Shown here: positions 26,743 through 38,666 of the stretch, piece after piece
How the letters are laid out: every line of letters starts with the position of its first letter
Numbering within the stretch: the stretch's first letter is position 1
Source: Nymphaea colorata
Taxonomy: Eukaryota > Streptophyta > Magnoliopsida > Nymphaeales > Nymphaeaceae
Assembly: GCF_008831285.2 (NCBI RefSeq)
Contig: NC_045141.1
Location: 27,395,315-27,455,314, forward strand
Length of the DNA: 60,000 nucleotides
Direction: 5' to 3'
Position numbers and translations under genes: made by a program
The notes under the pieces: generated by a model
Told to the model about the DNA's origin: nothing
What the model saw: the letters and a program-made list of their open reading frames with translations, nothing else
The model's database searches: none

Positions 26743-27117
26743 GGATAAAAGGGAAAGCCAGAGCCAAAGAAGAGTTTACTTATTTTCCTTTTCTCCAACA
26801 CCTAGATTTCCCCTTCTGCTGCTGCTGCCGCCGCTGCTGCCGCTTCTTCTTCATAAGCTGCGCTGTTATGAGCGAAGATAGAAAGGTCAAAAGCATGGCG
26901 AGGGAAAAACGACCCTTCCTTCTGCAATGGCGGGCGAGGACGAAGAGGGCCGGATAGCTACGACGACAACTCCTCTGCTCTTTGGCCCCTTTACTCTACC
27001 CTTATCACCGTTCTTTCTTCTCTCCTCTTCCTTTTTCTTTTTCTGACCCACAAAACTCCATTTCCTCTCCTCGTCTTCTTCCTCTTCTTCTTTCTTTCCT
27101 TGTCTTTGTGATCTACT
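26743..27117 (+). promoter_or_regulatory. Core promoter and 5' leader of the RING/VWA gene, with upstream ORFs
   Basis: A TATA-like ATAAAA at 26745-26750 precedes a leader of roughly 330 bases, rich in CTT/CTG and CTC repeats (26810-26855, 26990-27110), as is typical of plant leaders. Two short upstream ORFs are visible: one from ATG 26868 to TAG 26957 (29 codons) and an overlapping one starting ATGGCGGGCG at about 26927. Either could reduce translation of the main frame. The transcription start is inferred from the TATA position only. Confidence 0.4.
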
Positions 27118-28499
27118 ATGGGGAGTCGGTGGCGGAAGGCAAAGCTCGCCCTGAGCAGTCACCTCTGCGCCTACGCCCCGCGCACCCAAGAGGATGCGCC
27201 TGCCGCCGCCTCCTCCTCCGCAGCGGAGCCTGTTGAACCCACCCGGCGCTCCGACTCGCGAGCATCTTCTGACCTGGAGTTCCGGCCGTCTACGCCTACG
27301 CCTTCATCGTCCGGCCTGAGGCTGTCCAAGTTCGGTAGCAGATCCTCCAAGGTACGTTTCTTTTCCCTCTTCCCCGACGATTATGCTCCGCGTTCGATAT
27401 GTGCTCTGATTTCTTCTCTTCTTTTTCTATGCTCTCCGATCTCCGTAGACAAATGTTTTCGTGCCTCGTTTGGCTTTACGTGCTCTCTTTCTCTCTCTCC
27501 CCCTCTACCCTTTATCCCTATGGTCTACTTCGCATTGTTCCTCCCGTATTCTCGTATTCCTTTGCTTCGATCCCTTTGTGGTAACCAATAAGCGAAAAAA
27601 ACGATGAGATCTCCCGATATTCTCTATATCTTTGAAGAGTCGAAGGTTAGTCAGTCTAGAAATCGACCAAGTCTTCGTCAGGGACGTTGATATTTGCTTC
27701 ATGTGGTTTCTTGTTGCCTTGTTTTGCCAAATATCTTATGCTTCGTTCTTCAAATAGATTATCCAATTTCCCCTTTTGCAAATTTGCTTTTCTCTGTTTT
27801 TTATTGAATTTTCTTGTGGAATTGGCTTTTGTTCAGCTCTTTCTTGCACTTCCCAGTTTGACTGATGTTTTTTTTGTTTTTAATTATTTACTTATTTTTG
27901 CTTTTAACTCGTTTAATTTCTCGATGATCCTACAAAATTTTGCCAACTAAAATCTTTCACAAGCTCTGCCGAAAGAAATGAGAGAAAGTAAATAAATGAC
28001 TTATCCTAATAATTCAATCACGGATTCTCCCTTCTTTTTACGATTTCTTTCCTTTTGCTCCTTCCAGTCTTGTCTTGTTTACTCCACTTTACATGGCGCC
28101 CATCGAGATAAGAAAATATAATTATATTTTTTCATTGCTGCAGCTAAACATAGCTGCTTTCTGCTGAATTCGGTGCTTATGAAAACCTTTTTCTTTTTCT
28201 TCTTTAAATTTAATTTCCCTTTGAATCTATGCTCAATTTATCTTTATTTTTCTCAGATAAATATTGTTTATCTGATTGTCTAGGAAGAAGCTACAGTCAA
28301 AGTAAGGATTCCTCTGGATGGCGAAATGGCCTTTGCCTTTAACATTTTGACATAGAAAGATCAGAAAAAGGCATCACAAAAGGCCTTAATTTAAGGACCG
28401 GACGATCTTTCATTACAATTTAACTGGAATTCTAGTTTTTTACTGTCTATTTTGTCTTCCTGCCTACCGTGAACATTATCATTTAGAAATTCCCTCCCC

Positions 28500-28559
<60 letters not shown>

Positions 28560-31500
28560 CTCGGAAGAATAGTGGTCTGATCGGTTGAATGACCTTTATT
28601 CTTGTATATATGATATTTAAATTCTTCCATGACATATAGGACAGACTTGCTTCGCCTCTTTTGGCAATCGCTCTTACAATAGTGAGGGACTTGTTTTCAG
28701 CAGTCTCATTTTCTCGCATCATTCTAAATGTGAAAAAGTAGGCATCAAAAAGAATAAATCAAACTTACACTCCTTCTAAAGTACAAAAGGCAGAGTCACG
28801 AGTGAGGTCTCATGTTTCGATCCTCAGAAAAATTCACATGAGATCCAGATTCTCATGAGTCATTCTATGGAAAAGCATATATGTATTCCGTCTTTACATT
28901 AGATCCCATTGTTTTTATTTTCTTGTTCATGTCTGAATGATTTTTTTATTTGAACAGCTTCCATGTTGTATCAAAACTCCAAAGCAATTTTTTGCATTAG
29001 AAGTTCCAGCTCTATTTTGGAAAATGAATAATAGAACTTTTTAGTTGGGGAAGTTTCTGCATGTACCGTAGGATGTGTGGTCATTTTGGTCTTCCTTAGT
29101 TCTTGGTGTTGTGCATAACCGAAGTATGGTAATTTGATACTTGATAGTAATTTCAGCTTTTTGGGGAGCAGAATTCGTCTAAATTATTATTGTGTTCCAT
29201 GAAAAAACTATGAATAAATGGAAAGTCTGGTTCATTTGCCTCTTTGGGAAGCTTTTGTGGGCTTCCTTCCAGATAAATGTTTCTAAGAAGACATGATTAC
29301 TTTTCATTCTCATGTACCTATAATCTGTGTTAGTAGATATCCAGCATGTTTAATTCTTTAGTTTCAAAATTTTGTGGATCTAATCACAAAGTTAATCAGT
29401 TTGTGGTTGCCACTTAAATAATGGTTGTTCTTCTCTTTGAGCATTTAGTTGCAGAGCCAAGTTTATACCTGTTGATATATGCTCAGATTGTAACCTCCAT
29501 TGATCAAAGCTCTAAACAACTACGTGTGAATAATCCATCTACCATGTGGTCCACTTCTAGATTGGTCACCTATTTTCTTCATTTGGTAGTTTCTGAGAAG
29601 TTAGTCTTCTTCTTTTTATAGAAAAAACTGAAATACCATTTCTAAACAGCCTACACTTGTGTTTCACTCTGGTATTTTTCGCATAAAACATAACTTTAGT
29701 CAAACAAGTATCTTATCCATAAATGCCAGCAGGAATAAAGTGATTTGCTCAAAAAATGGCTTATGGTTTGAGCATTTCCTGTATGTGATCCACTGTGTGG
29801 GTTGAGTTTAGAATCTTGAAAGGCTTCCTTGGTGATTTATGTAGATAACACAGTTGTTTAGGGAAAACGGAGTTTGTGTTCAAGTCTTCGCTGTAGTCTG
29901 GAGCTGTTCCATTGGTGTTGTGTAGGTGGCTTGGAATCCATTTCTAGACCTTTATTCTTTTGTTGCAAAATATAATAAATTGGCACCTAGTATCACCAGC
30001 AGGCAATAGACAAACTCGGCTTTAGACTTGGAAAATTACATTTATCATTTTAATTACCTAAGAAAATGGGAATCTTACCTGGCGTAGCACCACCAACACA
30101 TACAACAAGGTTTGCAGGCATTGCCCAGCTTTGAAGGAGTGGGCAGCCTAAGGTTCTAATTTTTCTGATGACACTGTTTTTCCATTTTGAGGCCCTTCTA
30201 TGTTTTTTACCGCCCTGCGACTGTAGGTTATTTGAATTTTGAATCTCTTGATACCCACTGGGTAGGATTCCTGAGATGGCAAGAATAATCTTATTCTACC
30301 TTGTATCAGCAGGTCCTAGCTTTTCCATTAATGCTACCGTTACATGAGCGAACTCACAAGGGCTCCTTGTCATTAAGTTACTTATGAGGTTATGTTTTCA
30401 TGCAAAGCACAACTTCCGAACAGAATGGTTTAGGGTTTTTGTGTTTTCTTGGCTTTAGACTTGATTACTTTGTCTGATGTGCTGGTGATTGGTCTCTTCC
30501 AGGCCTGTTCTTTGAGTTGTTATTGTTGTCTCTGGTTCTTATTAATGTCCCATAGTTGATACCTGAAGAGGTTCTCTGCAAGTCTTTTCCTTGACCAACA
30601 TTCATTGACAGTCTTATTCATTCAGTTCGTTTTTTGAAGAGATCACAATAACATGTCCTGGCTGAACTTTTACTGTATCTTTGATGGGGTTTTCTTGATT
30701 TGAACTGTCTTGACCTCTTCATCTTCCTTCACTCACTTTACTAATTGTGTGCTTCTTGTGGAAAAGCAGAGGTTCTGTGCCATATGCCTTGGCTCTATGA
30801 AGCCTGGACATGGTCATGCTTTATTCACAGCAGAGTGTTCACATGTCTTTCATTTTCACTGCATTGCTTCAAATGTGAAACATGGCAATCAAGTATGCCC
30901 TGTTTGCCGATCAAAGTGGAAGGAGATCCCGTTTCAGGGACCTGCTGCAGAGGTTGCTCATGGCAGATCAAGAATTAATCCATTGGACTGGCCACGGGAT
31001 GATGGTTGGATGACCCTTGTCCGTCGCCTTCCACCTCCTCGCCCTCGTTTAGATTCTGGACGCCAATTCAATGCCGTGTTTCATGCTCCTGAGCCAACTG
31101 CATACAATGATGATGAACCTTTAGATTCCTCACTTTCTGAACTGCTCATAAGAGATCATCTGGAGAACATAGAAAGCATAGCGAAAACCGTGGAAATGAA
31201 TACGTTTGTGGAGTTGCCAGCTGTTCCAGCTACGGATTGTCGTGAGAGCTTTTCTGTATTAATCCATTTAAAAGCACCTGCTTCAAACTCAAGGCAAAGC
31301 CAACAAAATCAGGGATCAGCCTTTCAATCTCATCGTGACCGAGCCCCTGTCGATCTTGTTACTGTGCTTGATGTAAGTGGCAGCATGGCAGGAACCAAGA
31401 TTGCTCTTCTCAAACGTGCGATGGGTTTTGTCATTCAGAATCTTGGTCCATCTGATCGCCTTTCAGTTGTGGCATTCTCCTCCACTGCTCGACGTCTCTT

Positions 31501-32743
31501 CCACCTTCGTCGGATGAGTGATTCTGGACGTCAGCAAGCTATGCAAGCTGTAAATGCTCTGGTTTCAAGTGGTGGTACTAACATTGCTGAAGGGCTGAGG
31601 AAGGGTGCGAAGGTTTTGGAGGATCGCCGTGAAAAAAATCCAGTATGCAGCATTGTTCTTCTCTCTGATGGACAGGATACTTACAGTGTGTCTGCTGGAG
31701 CCAACCAAAACCGGCAGATGCAAACTTTTGATTACCAGACTTTGCTACCATTTTCAATTAGACGCAATGCACAACAAGGCCAGGCTCAGATACCTGTTCA
31801 TACTTTTGGGTTTGGTACAGATCATGATGCTGCCTCAATGCACTCAATATCTGAGACTTCTGGTGGCACGTTCTCCTTTATTGAAGCTGAGAGTGTCATT
31901 CAGGATGCATTTGCACAATGTATAGGTGGTCTTCTCAGTGTCGTGGTTCAGGAGTTGCAGGTGTGGTTCGAGTGTGCGAGCCCTGGTGTAAGTATCAATT
32001 CAGTTCATGCTGGTAGTTATACTAGTAGGGTCTCTGACCATGGGCAGAGAGGCCTTGTAGATGTAGGTGACTTGTATGCTGAAGAAGAAAGGGATTTTCT
32101 AGTTGATGTTCGGATTCCAGCAAGCAGCATGTCGATCCTCTCCCATCCTGAAGTGGTGGTTCTGAAGGTTGGATGTGTTTACAAGGATCCAGTTCTGCAA
32201 GAACTGGTTAATGTTGACATGGATGGAGTTGTAATCCAACGGCCAGGAAACGTAAGCCCCCAACAGAATGTTGTGTGTGTCGAGGTAGATAGGCAGAAAA
32301 ACCGGCTAAAGGCTGCTGAAGCAATGGCTGAAGCTCGGGCACTGGCAGAGCAGGGTGATCTTGCTGGTGCAGTGGCTTTGCTTGGCAATCAAAGGTGGGC
32401 ATTATCGCAGTCTGTGGCTGCTCAGGCTGGAGATGGGCTGTCTCTAGCACTTGATGCAGAGCTGAAAGAAATGCAGGAGAGAATGGCAAGCCGGCAAGTT
32501 TATGAGTCATCTGGAAGGGCATATGTCCTCTCAGGTTTGAGCTCACATTCTTGGCAAAGGGCAACTGCACGGGGTGACTCAACGGACGGTGCAAGTGTTG
32601 TTTATGGCTACCAAACTCCTTCAATGGTGGACATGCTAATGCGCTCCCAGACATTATCTGCGGCAAGCAGTCAGCAGAATCGCCCATCACGGCCACAGAT
32701 AAAACAATCCCGGTCATTCACGGGGCCTCTACTGCCTCGGTAA
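27118..32743 (+). CDS. WAV3-like RING/VWA E3 ubiquitin ligase (two exons, complete)
   Basis: Coding exons are 27118-27351 (78 codons, donor AAG|GTACGT, phase 0) and 30770-32743 (acceptor AAAAGCAG, stop TAA), giving 735 residues. Exon 1 encodes MGSRWRKAKLAL and a Ser/Pro-rich stretch ending TPTPSSSGLRLSKFGSRSSK, the N-terminus expected of this plant family. Exon 2 opens with a RING finger: C81, C84, C101, H103, H106, C109, C121, C124 (C3H2C3 spacing). A VWA domain follows at about 271-460 with the metal-site residues D279-x-S281-x-S283, T348 and D378. The C-terminal part has an Ala-rich helical segment near 590-640 and a Ser/Gln-rich tail. Family members (WAV3, WAVH1, WAVH2, EDA40 in Arabidopsis) act as E3 ligases that restrain root gravitropic bending; the substrate here is unknown. 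An in-frame ATG at 30710 lies in the intron and would drop exon 1, so I prefer the spliced model. A decayed paralogue sits about 12 kb upstream. Confidence 0.92.
27352..30769 (+). other. 3.4-kb phase-0 intron of the RING/VWA gene
   Basis: The intron runs from GTACGT at 27352 to AG at 30769 and separates the Ser/Pro-rich N-terminus from the RING finger. It is T-rich, as plant introns are, and holds a long CT microsatellite (28505-28556). I see no nested gene and no transposon with recognisable ends. Confidence 0.8.
28505..28556. repeat. (CT)26 microsatellite in the RING/VWA intron
   Basis: About 26 uninterrupted CT units on the coding strand, the longest perfect dinucleotide run in the window. 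The antisense open frames across it encode Arg-Glu repeats and are artefacts. Confidence 0.95.
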
Positions 32744-34171
32744 AATTTCAACTTTTTCCTGTGAAAGTTGATCAATGTCCACTTGATTTTCCTTTTTTCC
32801 TTTTTGGACGTTAAATCAGCTGTACATCTTGCTAAATTTGCCCGAAGTGTTTGTAAATGAATAAGGGGAAGGTGAAAGCCATGATGGTCTGATGATTTAT
32901 TTTTGAGATGTATATACACAACTATTTCTGTTTGGGTGGGGAAACAAGGGAGGGAGGGGAACGTACCGGCTTGTACGTTAAGATGGTTACAAGGATTGGG
33001 GTGGTGCATTCTTCTAAGCATTATATAATATACGATTTGCTCGTCTACAATTCTTTTTTGTTTATATTCTTTTTGAAGTTGGAAGGGATATCTTTTCTTC
33101 CCTTTTTGTGTGTGGCCCTATTTTTAAGGGGCAGGGGATGTATGGGGGTTTTTAGAAATCGAAAATGAAGTGAGGTTTAAAGTACGGAGTGAAAGCTCCC
33201 TTAGGCGGCACTCCTTGTCACTTCTCAGCGATTATTGGTCAATTGTGACATGCCTGCTCGCTCATCGGCGTCAAGTAATGGATTGTCTTCTGCCTCTCCT
33301 GCCTGCGTAGAGAATCTTGCCTTGTGATCTGTTAGTAGTGAAGTTGCTTTATCTTTTTCTCTCACTGTATGACAGTCTTAGCAGACTCCTGAGCAGATGG
33401 CCAACTACCTGCCTCTGATACTAGTTGGCCACATGATACAGAGTACGAGCCTAGGTTTTTCACCCCATTACGCACTCCACAAAGAAGAATGACAACGGTA
33501 TAAAAGTAGGATGCTTCCCGTAAATAGCGCATAGATTGACTTGGCTTTCTGTAGCCTTGATTTATTTACTGTGTTCGTGTGTATGGGTGGTTTTCATAAA
33601 TTTCAAAAGACGAAGGAAATGTAGTTGAGCATGGTTGTATCACGTGCTTTACCTCTGCCGCTTGGAAATGGAAACAGTAACATTTTGATATCAAAAGGAT
33701 ACTCTTGGGGTCCGCTTGGGAATGAAAAGTTGGAAACAGTAACAAACTCTTTTCATGAGTCTGACCCTCTAGATTTTTTTCAGGCGCGAGGATGAATCTC
33801 CTATCGGATTGGGTCCGTTTGGCTGAAGCCGGCAGTGATATGCAGCAACCCAAGCGCCTGCCTGGGTTAAATGCGAGATGTGGCCGGCCCTTCTGGCTGG
33901 TTTCAGCTTTATGCTCCGCGCAATCTCAGCCTGCGCATGTGGGAGATTGGGACTCGGACTGGAGCTTTTGATTCCAGTCCCACAGTCCATCCTAAAGGTT
34001 GGACTAAACCCTAAACCCCTACGGCTCTCAAAAACGTATGCCCCCCTTCTTTTGCCAGGTGAATCCACGAACAAAACATTCCGGTAGTTGCCAAGGGTAG
34101 CCTGCTCCATCGCCATGGTCCTCTGCATCTGATCTTAACGCGCAAGTCCTCTTCCCCACCCTCACTGGAGA
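32744..34171. other. 3' region of the RING/VWA gene and spacer
   Basis: The first few hundred bases are T-rich and probably carry the 3' UTR; the rest shows no gene. A telo-box-like pair (CTAAACCCTAAACCCCT) lies at 34004-34020, about 150 bases upstream of the PPR pseudogene's start codon, where such motifs commonly occur in promoters of housekeeping and organelle-protein genes. Confidence 0.4.
32860..32865 (+). terminator. Possible polyadenylation signal of the RING/VWA gene
   Basis: AATAAG, a one-base variant of AATAAA, lies about 117 bases after the stop codon, preceded by TTTGTAAATG, which resembles a far-upstream element. Plant signals are degenerate, so this is only a candidate. Confidence 0.25.
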
Positions 34172-35350
34172 ATGGCTTCCAATAACTCGAGAAAGGCTCC
34201 CACCAGATCGATGCTTTTCTCTCTACGTCGTCTTCTTCCCTCCTGCAACACAACGACTCTTCGATCCCCTTCCCTCCATTTCTTCCGCGGTTTCTCCTCA
34301 GATCGATCTCCAGATCACACAGAACCGGAGTTCGTTGAAGACCACCTGTTCGACACCCACGGTTCGGTTTCGCTCAAGAGCGAACCTGCCGCCATTGGGG
34401 ATTCGTGTGCTGAAGATCAAGCCGTCGTCAGCGAGACTTTGGGCGCCCAGGAGGAGTTGGTTATTTCGGGCTAAGGAAGAAACGAGCTGAGAGGTAAGCC
34501 CCGAACCCCAGAAGATGTTGGCGCCCTTATCTGTAGAATGATGTCTAAAAGGGCTTGGACGACTAGGTTGCAGAATTCAATTAGGTCACTTGTCCCCGAG
34601 TTTAATCAAGAACTGGTCCTGAGTGTCTAGATGGAGCTAAAAACTATGAACAGGCTCTAAATTTCTTTCGGTGGGTTGAGAAGACTGGTTTTCGTGATTT
34701 CAAGATCATGAATAGACGAGGAATTTCTCGTGATTCACATGCATATTGCCTGCTTGTAAAGGAGATCCAGCAGAAGCGAAAATTTCACTTGATGGTATGA
34801 TTGAAAGTGGTCATTTGCCAAGCGCCTCCTTGCTCAGGGAAGTAATGGAGAGCCTTTTCAATGATGGCAGAGTTCAGACAGCAAGTAGAGTCATGAAAAG
34901 TATGCTCGAGAAGGATGTAAGAGAAAACTTGGATATAGTCGCTAAGATTCTGGAGGCCCTTCTTATGTGGACATGTTGAGGAGGCTCTTGGACGGATTGT
35001 GCTGATGACAAACAAGGAATATCCCGTTGACATAGACCATCTTCTGCATGTGTTCTGCAAGAAGGATAAAACCATTGCTGCTGTCAAATTGCTTGATTTT
35101 GCTCTGGAGATGAATTACAGTGTCAAATTCTCAAGCTATGATTTGGTCTTGGATGCTCTATGTTCAGCTGGGAAGACTCTAACTGCATATGCTATACTAT
35201 GCAAGATCTGTGAGAAAGGAGGAGTCACAAACCAAATTGGTTGCAAGGCCCTGATTAAAAGTTTAAAGCAGAGGGGCACACAAAACAGGCTGATATTCTT
35301 TCGAGAATGATTTTCGGAAAAGATTCCAGCCCCAAGAAAGCAAATAAAGG
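34172..35350 (+). pseudogene. Broken mitochondrial-type pentatricopeptide repeat (PPR) gene
   Basis: The 5' frame (ATG 34172) encodes a Ser/Arg/Leu-rich, mitochondrial-type presequence (SLRRLLPSC, LHFFRGFSSD) and an acidic linker, then stops at 34474. Similarity resumes out of frame: 34550-34700 gives RLQNSIRSLVPEFNQELVL, a stop, then YEQALNFFRWVEKTGF, the usual opening of a P-class PPR protein. The frame then jumps to C-terminal repeats: 34746-34978 (DPAEAKISLDGMIESGHLPS, RVMKSMLEKDV) and 34999-35308 (FCKKDKTIAAVKLLDFALEM, YDLVLDALCSAGKT), with another frameshift before a plausible end resembling TKQADILSRMIFG at about 35280-35320. Known P-class members of this kind exceed 700 residues, so most central repeats are deleted. 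At least three frame breaks plus the deletion make it non-functional. In intact relatives PPR proteins bind organelle RNA. It resembles the At2g37230 type from memory; that subgroup is uncertain. Confidence 0.82.
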
Positions 35351-37697
35351 TGCAAAAATTTCATTGTAATCAGTACAGTAGCTTGTTAAAATTTTCTGTC
35401 AATTTAATTTTCATGGCTAATTTGTGAGCCCATCACGTAGCATGAAGAGAATATATGGCTTTTGTTTTGAGAAAATGATTGGCAAGCAGAGGTTGCCTGT
35501 GTTACTCAATCTATGCTCCTCAAACTTGGTTTTTCCTGATATTTTTCCTTGTTCCCCATTGTTTATGAATAATTTTCTCATGTTCATGGAAGATGAACAC
35601 GGAGTGGAGGTATGAAAAATTTTGCTTAAATCTTGATAGTCTATTCTTAATTCAACCCCATTATATTGTAAACCAGAAGAAAATCCCATTTATTTGCTTT
35701 CTTACCATCACCAGAATACTGTACTCTGCACTTGCATGATGGAAAATCTATGGACATCAGAGAAAGCTGCGAATTCCTTTGTTAGGTTCTGGACAACTTA
35801 TCACTGTCACACTGTCACATAAGCTTGGGAGTATTGGTTGCTGATCCTGGCAAGATTGTAAAGGTCCACAAGCTGCACTTGGATCTGCTACTTAGGGTGA
35901 GCATCCAAGAGATGTCTGTTCCCGTGCCAAACTGGAGTTAAAGCTTAAGGCTATCTTTGGTATTTAATCTGAAATTGTTTTAGGTTTGTGCATTATTGTG
36001 AATGGTCCTACCAATTATGAATTGATTATCAGAAAATCCAGGCTTTTACTAGCTCTTCAATGTGAATCCTGTTTTTTATGTATTTGCTTCCCACCATGTG
36101 TGAGTAGGACAAGTCTTTCTCATCTCTGATTGTTTAAGATTCTGATTTGGATCGATTTGTTTGTCTGGTGGAATTTGTTTATTTCACTGTGGGTTGAAGG
36201 TATCAGTTGCTTCCTTGTTTCTCAATTTCCTCTGCTGTTCAGCTGTTTGAAGAAGATTTGAGAAGAATATGAATCATAGTTCTCTTAAATGTAATGGATT
36301 GAATGATTATAATATGTCTAGAGATGCAAATCACAAGATCGACATCTTCTTCTTTCAATATGTGCGATTCTACTCTCAATCTCAACATGGGGGTTTACTC
36401 GTTCTCGCTGGGTGAGAATCTGCTTTTAAGTTGGAGATGTTTATTGCAAAATCCTGCTGTCTGTATTTGCACACTTGGTTATCGATCCTAAAAACCATGA
36501 ACATTGTGGAAAGTTTCGTAAGGCCTCTTTCATTTTGCCTCTTTTTCATCTCAACGGACTTCTCGTTTAGTCCTACAAACTTGAAACAGTGTGGTAGCTT
36601 TCATAGATTGAAATTAGAGGAGTTCTCTTTTACGTTACTGCAGGTATGCTTTCTCCAAAGGCTTGGGTTTTCTCTTGTTTCTTATAATCGGTTTATTCTT
36701 TCGATTCAGTCATCGAGTAAAAATGTTGGCGTTCCCCTTAATCGGAACGAAACAAGAAACCAAACTGCATTCCTCCAGCACATTCTTTTTCCCTTTAGCG
36801 TTAATAATTTGCGTGAATGGATTTGGTTAGGTATAAGTTTGTACGTAGAACCCATGAAAGCAAGTGACCACTTGGGTGGTCATATTCGGCCGTATGGTGA
36901 TGAGGTGTGCCTCTATATGTACTTCAGGGCCTTACACTACAGGATTCATCAAAAAATGCTCCTGCTGATTGTTTTGTCTTTTTTTTCGTGTGTGTGTGAT
37001 CGTGCTGATTGTTTTGTCTTTTTTTTCGTGTGTGTGTGATCGTTGGAAGTATGAAGTTTACCATTTGCGCTCGGCTTCTCTGTCACCAGACTTTGGGTGC
37101 CATCAGGTTGTTATAGGGCTTCCACAATTGCACAAATTGATACTTGCAACTAAGAGTCATAAAATTTCTCTGTGAGATTGGTCATCAGCAGTTCAAGTCG
37201 GATGCCTTCGGAGGGGCATAAGGGTGAGTTACCCAAGCTATGAACCGAGTAATGTCTATGTCATTTTGTTTCTTGGTTCATCAATATCGGTCCTTTCTTT
37301 CTTTATTCATCAAAAGTGTGCTCATAAATTAGTATACATAATTTATTGCAGTTTGCCAAAGCCACATTAATTGCTGAACATTCCTATCCATCAAGTAATG
37401 ATGTAGCATTGCCCAATGAAGTTTGAATGAGTCCCTTTCGCTGGAGAACCTTCAACCAGCAAGAAAAGGTACCAATGTTCATATTACTTATATTTTCATG
37501 CCACGGTTCGTGACACAGCTGCACGAAGGATTAAGCAAGACTAGCATGCATGTAGTGAAGAAACGAGAAAACATGTGAACGCCATACGATTTTTTCTAAA
37601 GATGGGCGATTCCCCCTAATGCGCCCGATGACGATTGACGACCGCAATCATTTATAAAGCCTTTGCACCGTCCGTATTCACGCCACTGCTTCTCTTT
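35351..37697. other. Spacer after the PPR pseudogene
   Basis: No recognisable gene. Some short frames read well for 20-60 codons (for example 35424-35615), but none shows a domain and they may be remains of the PPR gene's 3' flank. A perfect 40-bp tandem duplication is at 36963-37042. The rest is T-rich and non-repetitive by eye. Confidence 0.4.
36963..37042. repeat. Perfect 40-bp tandem duplication
   Basis: Two adjacent identical 40-base copies, each starting TGCTGATTGTTTTGTC and ending GTGTGTGTGATCG. Perfect identity indicates very recent duplication, or an assembly artefact. Confidence 0.93.
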
Positions 37698-38666
37698 GGG
37701 CCTATTTGATTGCAGAGATAAAACTAGAGGGGAGGGGGAAAAGTGTACGGACAGGTGAAATTCTCATATTCCTTGCAATCAAACATCAAACAGGGTGAAC
37801 TTTCACCCGTTTCTCGTTAAAGCAAGTGGGTGAAAGTTCACCCGATCAAAAGTCCGACTTTACAGGACGGACTTGTGAGCAGGTGAACACCCACTCGACG
37901 GCTACCGACCAGACGACGCAGAGGGGGAAGGGAGCAGAGGGGGAAGGGAGAAGCGGAGGGGGAAGGGGACGACGCAGAGGGGGAAGGGAGAAGTAGAGGG
38001 GGAAGGGGACGATGCAAAGGGGGAAGGAAGAAGCAGAGGGGGGAGAGGAGAAGCGGAGGGGGAAGGGGACGACGCAGAGGGGGAAGGGAGAAGCGGAGGG
38101 GGAAGGGGACGACGCAGAAAGGGGAAGGGAGAAGCAGAGGGGGAAGGGGACGACGCAGAAAGGGGAAGGGAGAAGCAGAGGGGGAAGGGGACGACCTAGA
38201 AAGGGGAAGGGAGAAGAGGGGGAAGGGGGGCTGTCGGAAGGGAGAAGCGGAGGGGGTAAGGGACGACGCAGAAAGGGGAAGGGAGAATAGGGGGAAGGGG
38301 GGCTGTCGACCGGACGACGCAGAGGGGGAAGGGATAGAAGTAGAGGGGAAAGGGGGAAGGGAGAAGCAGAGGGGAAAGGGGGAAGGGAGAAGCAGAGGGG
38401 AAAGGTTGGAGAGGGATTGAGAGAGAGAGAAGAGAAATAAGGAATAAGGAAGGCCGTTGATCTATTGCAGCCATGGCCGTGGTGGAGAACGTCGGCGTGG
38501 ATTTGGGGGTGAATGTCGAATCGTCCTTGGCTAGTCAGAATTTTGGTGACGAAGTGTTCTGTTATCTTTCAACGGTCACCTAAAAAGTCTCTTCTTCATT
38601 TTACTCTGTGCATCAAACACAGTTAATTTTACTCTGCAAAAAACTTTCCTGCAATCAAACAGGGCC
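37698..38666. mobile_element. Non-autonomous TIR transposon containing a purine minisatellite
   Basis: The left end GGGCCTATTTGATTGCAG (37698-37715) is matched in inverted orientation by CTGCAATCAAACAGGGCC (38649-38666); the two termini differ by one substitution and one indel. The left arm repeats the motif internally (TTGCAATCAAACATCAAAC near 37773) and carries inverted TTTCACCCG/GGGTGAAAG segments. The 969-base element encodes no transposase. Ends reading GGCC...TTTGATTGCA are common in plant MITE-like elements, but I found no convincing target-site duplication, so the superfamily is left open. The central half is a purine-rich array (next entry), and open frames across it on both strands are repeat artefacts. 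Confidence 0.7.
37911..38410 (+). repeat. Purine-strand minisatellite (GAGGGGGAAGGG-type)
   Basis: About 500 bases in which the plus strand is almost wholly G and A. It is built from variants of GACGACGCAGAGGGGGAAGG and GAGAAGCGGAGGGGGAAGGG, forming higher-order units of about 40 bases. Boundaries are approximate. Runs of four to six Gs recur every 8-12 bases. Such strand asymmetry can form G-quadruplex or intramolecular triplex structure and is a likely site of length variation and assembly collapse. It lies wholly inside the TIR element. Confidence 0.88.

Noticed and set aside
28391-28722. Arg-Glu repeat frames.
   Set aside because: They are translations of the CT microsatellite in an intron.
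30710-30769. In-frame ATG 60 bases before the RING exon that would give a 677-residue protein without exon 1.
   Set aside because: A good acceptor at 30768-30769 and the family-typical N-terminus in the 27118 exon support splicing; these 20 codons are intronic.
33566-33853. Minus-strand frame beginning MGCCISLP, resembling a myristoylation/palmitoylation start.
   Set aside because: Apart from the first few residues there is no recognisable family, and the frame overlaps ordinary spacer sequence.
38012-38474. Long open frames on both strands (Lys/Glu/Gly-rich on plus, Ser/Pro/Leu-rich on minus).
   Set aside because: They lie wholly inside the purine minisatellite, whose composition excludes stop codons; no domain is present.
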